From Actinophytocola oryzae (GTDB lineage: Bacteria > Actinomycetota > Actinomycetes > Mycobacteriales > Pseudonocardiaceae): a stretch of 64,000 bases of DNA. Numbering within the stretch: the stretch's first letter is position 1; the number at the start of each line of letters is the position of its first letter. The stretch is taken from positions 248,001-312,000 of the forward strand of contig NZ_SOCP01000010.1 in the NCBI RefSeq assembly GCF_004364325.1. Reading direction: 5' to 3'. Below are positions 9,726 to 16,664 of the stretch, piece after piece. Under the pieces are notes generated by a model. The model made no database searches. It was not told the origin of the DNA and saw only the letters and a list, made by a program, of their open reading frames with translations. Both the position numbers and the translations under genes were made by a program.

Positions 9726-9881
9726 TTGGGTAAGAAGACAGCCGCGGACTACGTGCGCAAATGGACCAAGGCGGGCAAGGTCAAGAAGAAGTGCTGCAGG
9801 TCGAAGTCCAGGTGCAGGAAGTGTCCGGTACTGGCGCTGAAACGAGCGAAGATCAAGGTCGCGGCCAAGCAGGCGGCCTGA
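9726..9881 (+). CDS. Small Cys/Lys-rich conserved protein, probably metal-binding
   Basis: 51 residues starting at TTG 9726, with GGAG 7 nt upstream. Reading on to an earlier in-frame start would cross the iron box. The composition is very basic (KWTKAGKVKKK), followed by a four-Cys cluster CCRSKSRCRKC, spacing C-C-x5-C-x2-C, which resembles a zinc or iron-sulfur ligand set. Small proteins of this type recur in actinobacteria without known function. The upstream IdeR-type box suggests it is made when iron is scarce. It could bind RNA or metal; function unknown. Confidence 0.7.
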   Translation: MGKKTAADYVRKWTKAGKVKKKCCRSKSRCRKCPVLALKRAKIKVAAKQAA

Positions 9882-9897
9882 TACTTGCGACGTTCCG

Positions 9898-9903
9898 TAT
9901 GAT
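9898..9903 (+). promoter_or_regulatory. -10 element of the trpS leader transcript
   Basis: TATGAT is a near-consensus actinobacterial -10. It lies 7 nt before the ATG of the Trp leader peptide, placing +1 at or next to that ATG, so the leader peptide is probably translated from a leaderless mRNA. No good -35 hexamer is visible at 16-18 bp, which is usual for this class. Confidence 0.6.
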
Positions 9904-9910
9904 GTGGGGC

Positions 9911-9946
9911 ATGCGCAACATCACAGCCATGTGGTGGGCCGCCTGA
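9911..9946 (+). CDS. trpS leader peptide (Trp attenuator)
   Basis: An 11-codon frame encodes MRNITAMWWAA, with tandem Trp codons at 9932-9937 immediately before the first attenuator stem. This is the classic layout of ribosome-mediated attenuation: low charged tRNA-Trp stalls the ribosome at the two Trp codons. The ATG is 7 nt after a TATGAT -10, so it is probably a leaderless start. A comparable leader before an auxiliary TrpRS gene has been described in Streptomyces coelicolor. Confidence 0.82.
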   Translation: MRNITAMWWAA

Positions 9947-9998
9947 CGGCGGCCGATTTCCTGTTGCGTTGAACACAGGCCGCCCGACCGGGCGGCCT
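9937..9998 (+). promoter_or_regulatory. Tryptophan attenuator with mutually exclusive hairpins
   Basis: Four segments can be drawn. Segment 1 GGCCGCC (9937-9943) pairs with segment 2 GGCGGCC (9948-9954). Segment 2 can instead pair with segment 3 GGCCGCC (9978-9984). Segment 3, extended as AGGCCGCCC (9977-9985), pairs with segment 4 GGGCGGCCT (9990-9998). A ribosome stalled on the Trp codons covers segment 1, freeing 2:3 and preventing the 3:4 terminator. All pairings are exact in the sequence; the switch itself is inferred from the established trp attenuation mechanism. Confidence 0.82.
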
Positions 9999-10006
9999 TT
10001 CTGTGT
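9977..10006 (+). terminator. Attenuator terminator before trpS
   Basis: A perfect 9-bp GC stem with loop GACC, followed by TTCTGTGT. The outer ACACAG (9973-9978) can additionally pair with CTGTGT (10001-10006). It is the default-off structure of the trpS attenuator. Confidence 0.75.
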
Positions 10007-10050
10007 GTCAGGGGCTCCGGCGGGTGGCCCCGAACCCCGAGGAGCCTCGA

Positions 10051-11028
10051 ATGACCCGCCTCTCCGGCATCACGCCGTCCGGTCCCGGCCACGTCGGCAA
10101 CTACCTCGGCGCGATCCGCCGCTGGGCCCGCGAGGGGAGTCCCGACGACCTGTACTTCGTCAGCGACCTGCACGCGATGACCTCGCCGTACCACCCGCAG
10201 AAGCTCAGAGGCCGCACGCGCGAGCTGATGGCCATCCTCGTCGCGGCGGGGATCGAGCCGGGCACCCTCTTCGTGCAGTCCGACCTGCTGGCCCAGCTCG
10301 GGCCGCTCACGTGGGTGCTCGAGTGCGGCTGCGCGTTCGGCGAGGCCGCCAGGATGACCCAGTTCAAGGAGAAGAGCACCGACCGCACCCACGAGGGCAC
10401 CCCGGTCCGCGTCGGTCTGTTCACCTACCCGGTCCTGATGGCCGCCGACATCCTCCTGCAGGGGGTCGACGAGGTACCCGTCGGCGACGACCAGGCCCAG
10501 CACGTCGAGCTGGCGCGCGTCCTGGCCAGGCGGTTCAACGGCACCTACGGCGAGGCGTTCGTGGTCCCGAGGGCGGTCACCCCGCCAGCGGGCGCGCGGA
10601 TCAGGGACCTGGCCGACCCGAGCAGGAAGATGGACAAGTCCGCCCGCGACTCCGCCGGGGTCCTGTTCGTGCTCGACGAGCCGGACCTGTTGCGCCGCAA
10701 GGTGAAACGTGCCGTGACCGACAGCCTCGGGCGGCTGGAGTACCGGCCGGAGGAGCAGCCGGGACTGGCGAACCTGCTGGACATCCTGGCCGCCTGCCAG
10801 GGCAAGCCACCCCGCGAGGTGGTGGCCGGGTTCACGTCCTACGGCGAGGTGAAGGACGCGGTCGCGGAGGCCGTCGTCGAGGAGCTGCGACCGGTGCGGG
10901 AACGGACCCGTGAGCTGCTCGCCGACCCGGCCGAGCTGGACCGCATCCGCGCGGTCGGCGGCGAACGGGCCACCGAACGCGGTGCCCACCGCCTGAAGAC
11001 GGTCCTACGCCTGGCGGGCGTCGCCTAG
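10051..11028 (+). CDS. trpS: Tryptophanyl-tRNA synthetase
   Basis: 325-residue class Ic synthetase that charges tRNA-Trp. The ATG at 10051 has GAGGAG upstream. The HIGH-type motif appears as GPGHVGNY (11-18), the active-site GDDQAQHVELAR near 145 and the KMSKS loop as KMDKS near 192-196, a Ser-to-Asp variant. Expression is probably controlled by the Trp-Trp attenuator at 9911-9998. Streptomyces carry an attenuated, indolmycin-resistant auxiliary TrpRS; whether this is the only or a second TrpRS here cannot be told from the window. Confidence 0.93.
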   Translation: MTRLSGITPSGPGHVGNYLGAIRRWAREGSPDDLYFVSDLHAMTSPYHPQKLRGRTRELMAILVAAGIEPGTLFVQSDLLAQLGPLTWVLECGCAFGEAARMTQFKEKSTDRTHEGTPVRVGLFTYPVLMAADILLQGVDEVPVGDDQAQHVELARVLARRFNGTYGEAFVVPRAVTPPAGARIRDLADPSRKMDKSARDSAGVLFVLDEPDLLRRKVKRAVTDSLGRLEYRPEEQPGLANLLDILAACQGKPPREVVAGFTSYGEVKDAVAEAVVEELRPVRERTRELLADPAELDRIRAVGGERATERGAHRLKTVLRLAGVA

Positions 11029-11035
11029 CCCGCAC

Positions 11036-11088
11036 GCACTGAAGGACGCCTTCGTAACGCTGGGCGTCAGGAAGGCGTCCTTCAGTGC
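11036..11088. repeat. Palindromic intergenic repeat acting as bidirectional terminator
   Basis: Perfect 18-bp inverted repeat: GCACTGAAGGACGCCTTC (11036-11053) and its complement at 11071-11088, around a 17-nt spacer containing GTAACGCTGGGCG. It separates the convergent genes trpS and the Nudix gene, and supplies the Nudix stop codon (11082-11084). The right arm is identical to the final arm of the tandem array at 61544-61716, so this is a dispersed family. Confidence 0.8.
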
Positions 11089-11480
11089 ACCCAGCGGAGG
11101 GTCTGTCGGAGCGCGGGTAGCAGGACGCGGTCCGCTGGGAGCCACTCGACCGAGCCCAGCTGTCCGACCTCCAGCCACCTCAGTGCGGCGTGGTCGTGTG
11201 GTTGGGGCTCGGCGAGCGGGTCGACCAGCGAGGCGCGGTAGACCCGCAGCAGCTTCGCCTCGGACAGGGCCACGTCCGACCCGATCGGCTCGTGGGCGGT
11301 GACCTCGACGCCCAGCTCCTCGCGGCACTCGCGCACGACGGCCTCCACGTCGGACTCGCCGCGCTCCACCCGGCCGCCGGGCAGCTCCCACAGACCGGCC
11401 GCCTCCGGCGGGTAGGACCGTTGCTGTGCGAGGAGGGCACGACCGCGGACGATGGCCGCCCCCACGATCACGGTGATCAC
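11082..11480 (-). CDS. Nudix hydrolase (MutT-like)
   Basis: 132 residues. The Nudix box is complete: GGRVERGESDVEAVVRECREELGV with the spacing G-x5-E-x7-R-E-x2-E-E-x-G, so it is a Mg-dependent pyrophosphohydrolase. MutT-like 8-oxo-dGTP or general NTP clean-up is plausible; the substrate is not determinable. The GTG start at 11480 overlaps the stop of the histidine kinase gene (GTGA), so it is translationally coupled to the two-component system. The C-terminus ends inside the palindromic repeat. Confidence 0.85.
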   Translation of the reverse strand: MITVIVGAAIVRGRALLAQQRSYPPEAAGLWELPGGRVERGESDVEAVVRECREELGVEVTAHEPIGSDVALSEAKLLRVYRASLVDPLAEPQPHDHAALRWLEVGQLGSVEWLPADRVLLPALRQTLRWVH

Positions 11481-12826
11481 GTCAGCACCCGCCACCTGAC
11501 CTGGAACCTGGCCCCGCCCTCCGGGGACTCCGTCACCTTCACCGTGCCGCCCCGCCGCCCCACGACCTCCGCCACCAGCGCCAACCCGAGCCCAGAGCCG
11601 CCGGAGTCGCGGGAGCGGTGGTCCTGCACGCGGTAGAACCGGTCGAACACCCGCTCCCGGTGCTCCGGCGCGATGCCGTGCCCGTCGTCGTCCACGACCA
11701 GCGTCACCGCCGAGCCTCGGGACAGGACCGTCACCACGATCCGCGCCCGCGCGTGCCGTGCCGCGTTGCGCAGCAGGTTGTCCAGCACCAGGTCCACCTC
11801 CGCGGGTGCGGCCGCCACCCAGCAGGCTCCCGGTGCGAGGTGCGTCGCCACCACCGGCCCGCCTGCGGGGAGCCGGCCGACCGCCGCGCGGGCCGCCGCC
11901 ACGACGTCCACCGGCAACGCCTCCGGCCACTCGCCCGCGTCCGACCGTGCCAGCGCCAGGAGCCCTTCGACCAGCGACGACAGCCGTTCCGACTCCGACA
12001 CCACGTCCGCGAGCACCTCCTGCGACAGCTCGGGGTCGGGGTTGGCCACCGCGACCTCGGCCTGCACCCGGATCGAGGCGACCGGCGACCGCAGCTCGTG
12101 CGCGGCGTCGCCGGTGAACCGCCGCAGCCGGGCCGTCGCCTCGTCGCGGCGGGCCAGCAGGCTGTTCAACGCCGCCGCCAGCGACCGCAGCTCGTCGTGC
12201 GCGCTCGGCAGCGGCAGCCTGCGCCCGGCGGGCAGCTGGGACGCCGCCGCCCGGATCCGCTCCACCGGCCGCAGCGACGACCGCACCCCGAGCCACGTCG
12301 CGATCCCGCCCGCCGCCGACCCGAGCAGGGCCGCGACGACCAGCCAGTTCAGCGCCCGGTGCTGGGCGGGGTAGTAGCCGGTGAGGATCGTGCCGACGAT
12401 GACCAGCCGCTGCGAGCCGTCCGGCGCGCTGGTGACCGTGCCGATCCACCGTCGTGGCGGGTTCTCCGACAGCCGCAGCACCGGCGTGGCGGCCTTGAGC
12501 TCGCGCAGCTCGTCACGTGACAGCGGTGGCGGCGGGCCGCCGTCGACCGGCGTGCCCGCCGTGTCGAGCACGCGGGCCTCCATGCCGACCGGGCCCGCCT
12601 TGACCGGTCGGCCCGCCCGTACCTCGGTCAGCGCGGTGGTGAGGATCGGCTGGAGCTGGGCGTCGGCCGCGCTCACCAGCAGCGGTCCGATGAGCTTGCT
12701 CGTGACGAACGCGAGGGTCAGGAACACGACGAGGGTGACCGCCGTGCCGACGGTGGTGATCCGGAACCGCAGCGAACGCCGCAGCCACAGCCTGCCGACG
12801 ATCCGGCCGAGTACGCCGCTCAGCAA
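11477..12826 (-). CDS. Membrane sensor histidine kinase
   Basis: About 449 residues. An N-terminal span (ITTVGTAVTLVVFLTLAFV) and a second (LNWLVVAALLGSAAGGIATWL) flank an extracytoplasmic sensor of about 130 residues. HAMP follows, then the H-box TGDAAHELRSPVASIRVQAEV, the N-box DNLLRNAARHA and the G-box DDDGHGIAPEHRERVFDRFYR. The start is uncertain: TTG 12826, 7 nt after the response regulator stop, fits an operon better than a GTG/ATG lying 65 bp inside the regulator. It is predicted to phosphorylate the regulator at 12834. Confidence 0.88.
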   Translation of the reverse strand: MLSGVLGRIVGRLWLRRSLRFRITTVGTAVTLVVFLTLAFVTSKLIGPLLVSAADAQLQPILTTALTEVRAGRPVKAGPVGMEARVLDTAGTPVDGGPPPPLSRDELRELKAATPVLRLSENPPRRWIGTVTSAPDGSQRLVIVGTILTGYYPAQHRALNWLVVAALLGSAAGGIATWLGVRSSLRPVERIRAAASQLPAGRRLPLPSAHDELRSLAAALNSLLARRDEATARLRRFTGDAAHELRSPVASIRVQAEVAVANPDPELSQEVLADVVSESERLSSLVEGLLALARSDAGEWPEALPVDVVAAARAAVGRLPAGGPVVATHLAPGACWVAAAPAEVDLVLDNLLRNAARHARARIVVTVLSRGSAVTLVVDDDGHGIAPEHRERVFDRFYRVQDHRSRDSGGSGLGLALVAEVVGRRGGTVKVTESPEGGARFQVRWRVLT

Positions 12827-12833
12827 GCTCCGC

Positions 12834-13553
12834 TCACCGCGACTTCGGCTCGAGCACGGCGTCCAGCTCGGACGACGAGGCCAGGTAGCCGTGACCACGC
12901 ACGGTACGCACGATGCCCCCGGCGCCGACCGCGTCCAGCTTGCGCCGCAGGTAGCCGACGTACACCTCGACCGCGTTGCGGGTCGCGGCCAGCTCGTCGC
13001 CCCACACGGTCCTCAGCAGCTCGTCCTTGGTGACCACGGCACCGGCCCGGCTGATCAGCACCTCCAGCACCGCGAACTCCCTCGGCGACAGCGGCACCAG
13101 CTCGCCGGCGAACCGCACCTCCCGCACGGCCCGGTCGACGATCAGCTCGCCGACCTTCAGCCGCCGCTCGGCACCCTCGGCCGCCCCGCGCCGCAGCACG
13201 GCCCTGACCTGCGCGACCAGCACCACGAACGAGAACGGCTTGACGACGTACCCGTCCGCCCCGAGGTCCAGCCCGTCGGCCTGGTCGATCTCGCCGTCCT
13301 TGGCGGAGACCAGCAGCACCGGGGTGGTCACGCCCTCGGCACGCAGTGCCTGCAGCACCCGGTAGCCGGACAGCCCCGGCAGCATGATGTCCAGGAGGAT
13401 CACGTCGAACGCGCCGGTCCTGGCGATGTCCAGCGCGGACGGCCCGTCGGCGGCGGCCACGACGTCCATGCCCTCCGCGCCGAGCCCGCGTGTCAGCGCG
13501 CGCCGGACCCCCAACTCGTCGTCGACCACCAGAACCCGCGGCTTCATGCGCAC
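12834..13553 (-). CDS. OmpR-family response regulator (MprA-like)
   Basis: 239 residues. The receiver domain has the phospho-acceptor Asp in DVILLDIMLPGLSGY (about residue 56), Ser/Thr in LLVSAKDG and Lys in VVKPFSF. A winged-helix DNA-binding domain starts near 135 and ends with the recognition segment AVEVYVGYLRRKLD. The ATG at 13553 lacks a Shine-Dalgarno; a CATGCT element 6 nt upstream suggests a leaderless start. Four TCTCAG hexamers lie in the divergent promoter and three related ones before sigE, so it probably controls both. The MprA likeness is by family and targets, not gene order. Confidence 0.9.
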   Translation of the reverse strand: MRMKPRVLVVDDELGVRRALTRGLGAEGMDVVAAADGPSALDIARTGAFDVILLDIMLPGLSGYRVLQALRAEGVTTPVLLVSAKDGEIDQADGLDLGADGYVVKPFSFVVLVAQVRAVLRRGAAEGAERRLKVGELIVDRAVREVRFAGELVPLSPREFAVLEVLISRAGAVVTKDELLRTVWGDELAATRNAVEVYVGYLRRKLDAVGAGGIVRTVRGHGYLASSSELDAVLEPKSR

Positions 13554-13588
13554 AGCATGCCTGGTGCGGACCCCGGCACGGTGCCTCG

Positions 13589-13634
13589 TCTCAGCGTAAT
13601 CTCAGGTTCCGGTCCGCTCTCAGGCCCATCTCAG
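13589..13634 (+). promoter_or_regulatory. Paired TCTCAG direct repeats, candidate response-regulator operator
   Basis: TCTCAG occurs at 13589, 13600, 13618 and 13629, giving two pairs each spaced 11 bp, the one-turn direct-repeat layout used by OmpR-family dimers. The site ends 60 bp before the LolA-like gene and lies in the divergent region of the response regulator gene. The same hexamer at the same spacing is found upstream of sigE (56490-56517). Confidence 0.68.
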
Positions 13635-13693
13635 TAACAGGGGAGCAACCTCGACGTCACAGGCTCGAACAGGGACAGATGCGAGGGGTGCAC

Positions 13694-14770
13694 ATGAACT
13701 CGAGAAAGACCGCGTTGTCGTTCGCGGCGGCCGGTACCGCGGCGGGGGTCATCGGGTTGGTGGTCCTGGCGACGCCGGCAGGCGCTGGGGAGGCGCCGCC
13801 CGCGTTGCCGCCCGTCAGCGCCGACGCACTGGTGGCTTCGGTGCTCGACATGAAGCTGCCCGCGTTCGCCGGCTCCGTCGAGGTGCAGAACCACCTCGGG
13901 CTGCCCATCCCGGGGATACCGGCCAACCCCGGCAACGGCGACGCCGCCGAGGTCTGGTCCGACGGCAGCGGCAAGGCACGCATGTCCGTGCCGAGGATGC
14001 AGAGCGAGACCACGATCGTCGACGACGGCTCGACCGTCTGGGTGTGGAACTCCGACAACCGCACGGTCACGAAGGTGCCGCACGCCGAGGACGCGGCCCA
14101 GAAGCCGCTCGAGGGCAGGTTCGCCGACCCGGCCAAGGCCGCCGCCGACCTGGTCACCGCGATGCAGGCGGACTCGACGGTCAGCGTCGACGGCACCGCA
14201 CGCGTGGCCGACCGGCCGGTCTACCAGCTGGTCCTCACGCCGAAGCCGACCGAGCGGACGCTGCTGCGCGAGATCCGCGTCTCGGTCGACTCGAAGCTGC
14301 GGATCCCGATGTCGGTCGAGGTGCTCGCCAACGGGCAGGCCGACCCGGCCATCAAGGTCGGCTTCACCAAGTTCGGCGAGGCGGCACAGGATCCGAAGCT
14401 CTTCAGCTTCACACCGCCCGAGGGCGCGACCGTGACCGAGGAGAAGGTCGACCGGGACTTCCACGGTCAGGGCATCGAGGAGTGGCTGTCGCAGGTCGAC
14501 TTCAAGACCGTCGGCAGGGGCTGGGACATCGTGGCCACCGGCAAGGTGCCCGCCGAGGCGCTGAAGGGTGCCGAGGACATGGCGGGTGCGTCCGACCAGG
14601 ACCTGTTCGCGCTGCTCGGGACGTTCGGCAAGAAGGTCACCGGGTCCTACGGCACCGGCTACGTGATCTCCACCAGCGTCGGCGCGGCCATGATCACCGA
14701 GGACGGCAAGGTCGCGGTCGGCGCGGTGCCGGAGCAGGTGGTCACCGAGGCCGTCAAGACCGTCAAATGA
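13694..14770 (+). CDS. LolA-like / DUF2092-type exported protein
   Basis: About 358 residues with a signal peptide (MNSRKTALSFAAAGTAAG ... TPAGAGEA). The body has features of the LolA/LppX-like beta fold seen in actinobacterial envelope proteins (VWVWNSDNRTVTKVPHAED; YQLVLTPKPTERTLLREIRVSVDS). Such proteins are thought to carry hydrophobic ligands or sense the envelope. ATG 13694 follows GAGGGG; an in-frame ATG at 13679 is an alternative. It overlaps the ABC ATPase by 4 bp and is divergent from the two-component system, whose regulator probably controls it. Confidence 0.8.
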   Translation: MNSRKTALSFAAAGTAAGVIGLVVLATPAGAGEAPPALPPVSADALVASVLDMKLPAFAGSVEVQNHLGLPIPGIPANPGNGDAAEVWSDGSGKARMSVPRMQSETTIVDDGSTVWVWNSDNRTVTKVPHAEDAAQKPLEGRFADPAKAAADLVTAMQADSTVSVDGTARVADRPVYQLVLTPKPTERTLLREIRVSVDSKLRIPMSVEVLANGQADPAIKVGFTKFGEAAQDPKLFSFTPPEGATVTEEKVDRDFHGQGIEEWLSQVDFKTVGRGWDIVATGKVPAEALKGAEDMAGASDQDLFALLGTFGKKVTGSYGTGYVISTSVGAAMITEDGKVAVGAVPEQVVTEAVKTVK

Positions 14771-15792
14771 GTACGGTCACCGACATGACGGAAACCGAGG
14801 AGGCCCCCGCGGTGCACGCCGCGGGGGCTCTCCCCCGCCTGGCCGCGCGGACCCGCAACCTGCGGAAGGTCTACGGCAGGACCGTCGCGGTCGACCACGT
14901 CGACCTCGACGTGCCGGTGGGCGCGGTGCTCGGCATGCTCGGACCGAACGGCTCGGGCAAGACCACGACCATCCGGATGCTGCTCGGGCTCGTACTGCCG
15001 ACGGCGGGCACGGTCGAGCTGCTCGGCCACAAGATGCCCGACGGCGCGAGCTGGGCGCTCCCCGAGGTCGGCGCGCTGGTCGAGGGCCCCGGGTTCCACC
15101 CGTTCCTGTCGGGGCGGGAGAACCTCCTGCGGGTCGCGGCGGCCGAGCCGCGCCTCGCTTCCAAGGACATCCCGCGTGCGGTCGGCCAGGCGATCGAGCG
15201 GGTCGGCCTGTCCGGTGCCGCCAACCGGCGCTACCGCGGCTACTCGCTCGGCATGAAGCAGCGACTCGGCCTCGCGTCGGCGCTGCTCCTCCCGCGCAGG
15301 TTCGTGGTGCTCGACGAGCCGACGAACGGCCTCGACCCGGCAGGCACCCGTGAGGTCCGGGCGGTCATCGCCGACCTGCACGCGGCAGGCACGACCGTGC
15401 TCGTCTCCTCGCACCTGCTGGCCGAGGTCGAGGCCACCTGCACGCACGTCGCCGTGCTGCACAAGGGCGCGGTGGTCGCGCAGGGCGGCCTGACCGAGCT
15501 GCTCGAAGCGGGCGACGCGAAGCTCATGGTGTCCACCCCGGACGTCACGGTCGCGGTGAACGCGTTGCGGGACAACCGGATCCCGGCCCGCGAGGTGCCG
15601 AACGGCGTGCACGTGGACCTGGCCGCGACGACCGCCCCCGAGGTGGTCGCCACGCTGGTCGGCGCGGGAGTCGCCGTGCACGAGGTGCGCAGGCAGCGGA
15701 CCGGGCTGGAGGAGCTGTTCACGCGGCTCACCGAGTCCGCCGAGAAGGGCAACGGCCTGTCCGACGTGGACACTTTCGAGGAGCCGTCATGA
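14767..15792 (+). CDS. ABC transporter ATP-binding protein (ABC-2 exporter type)
   Basis: 341 residues. Walker A GPNGSGKTTTIRMLLG, signature YSLGMKQRLGLASALL (a Gly-Met variant of LSGGQ) and Walker B FVVLDEPTNGLDPAG are present; after the core comes a C-terminal extension typical of drug/lipid exporter ATPases. ATG 14767 overlaps the upstream stop (ATGA); a GTG start about 45 nt further in, after GAGGAGG, is an alternative. It pairs with the permease at 15789 and the LolA-like protein, suggesting export or trafficking of an envelope molecule or antibiotic defence. Confidence 0.9.
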   Translation: MSTVTDMTETEEAPAVHAAGALPRLAARTRNLRKVYGRTVAVDHVDLDVPVGAVLGMLGPNGSGKTTTIRMLLGLVLPTAGTVELLGHKMPDGASWALPEVGALVEGPGFHPFLSGRENLLRVAAAEPRLASKDIPRAVGQAIERVGLSGAANRRYRGYSLGMKQRLGLASALLLPRRFVVLDEPTNGLDPAGTREVRAVIADLHAAGTTVLVSSHLLAEVEATCTHVAVLHKGAVVAQGGLTELLEAGDAKLMVSTPDVTVAVNALRDNRIPAREVPNGVHVDLAATTAPEVVATLVGAGVAVHEVRRQRTGLEELFTRLTESAEKGNGLSDVDTFEEPS

Positions 15793-16664
15793 CGCTCGCG
15801 CTGGACGCGCCCATCGTCACCGAGCAGCGCACCAAGGCGCCGCTTGGGCGGCTCATGCTGTCCGAGCTGCGGTTCATGTTCCGCAGGCCACGTACGCTCG
15901 TCGCGTTCGGCCTGTTGGTGATCGGGCCGATCCTCGCGGGCATCGCGATGGCCGTCGCCACGTCGGTGCCGGACACGAACAAGCCAGGCACGCAGGTGAT
16001 CGAGGGCGTCGCCGCGCTCGTCGCGAACAACGGCCTGATCCTGCCGGTCTTCGTGCTGCTGCTGTGCATGGTGATGCTGCTGCCGATGCTCGGCGCCATG
16101 TGGTCGGCGGACGCCATCGCCGGTGAGACCTCGACGGGCGCGTTGCGCGGGCTGCTCCTCGCCCCGGTGAGCCGGGTGCGGCTGCTGGCCGTGAAGGCCT
16201 TCGGTGTCGCGGTGCTGACGGCCACGGCGGTCCTGACCATCACGGTCGTCGGGATCCTCGCGGGGATGGCGATCCTCGGTGGCGACGGGCTGCTCACCAT
16301 GTCCGGCAACACGTTGGCGTTCGGCCAGTCGCTCGGCCGCATCGGGCTGATGGCCGTGCTGGTGATCGTCCAGGTGTGGGCGGTCGCGGCGGTCGCGCTC
16401 GCGATCTCGGCCGCCACCGAGCACCCGCTGGTCGTGATGGCCGCAGCGCTCGGCGGCATCATCGTGTTCACCATCGTCAACAACATCCCGGCGCTGGACT
16501 GGCTGCACCCGTTCCTGCTGACCGACGGCTGGAACAGCCTCGCGGACGTGCTCCGCGACCCGATGCCGACCGACGGCATCATGGAGGGCCTGCTGCGGGC
16601 CGTCTGCTACATCGTGATCGGCTACTCGATCGCACTCGGCCGGATGTCCACGAAGGACGGCTAG
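15789..16664 (+). CDS. ABC-2 type transporter permease
   Basis: 291 residues with about six membrane spans (for example TLVAFGLLVIGPILAGIAMAVA, LILPVFVLLLCMVMLLPMLGAM and LGGIIVFTIVNNI). The segment SADAIAGETSTGALRGLLLAPVSRVRLLAVK is the conserved cytoplasmic coupling region of ABC-2 permeases. It overlaps the ATPase gene by 4 bp and completes the exporter. Its stop overlaps that of convergent thiQ in the tetranucleotide CTAG (16661-16664), leaving no room for a terminator between the two operons. Confidence 0.9.
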   Translation: MTLALDAPIVTEQRTKAPLGRLMLSELRFMFRRPRTLVAFGLLVIGPILAGIAMAVATSVPDTNKPGTQVIEGVAALVANNGLILPVFVLLLCMVMLLPMLGAMWSADAIAGETSTGALRGLLLAPVSRVRLLAVKAFGVAVLTATAVLTITVVGILAGMAILGGDGLLTMSGNTLAFGQSLGRIGLMAVLVIVQVWAVAAVALAISAATEHPLVVMAAALGGIIVFTIVNNIPALDWLHPFLLTDGWNSLADVLRDPMPTDGIMEGLLRAVCYIVIGYSIALGRMSTKDG

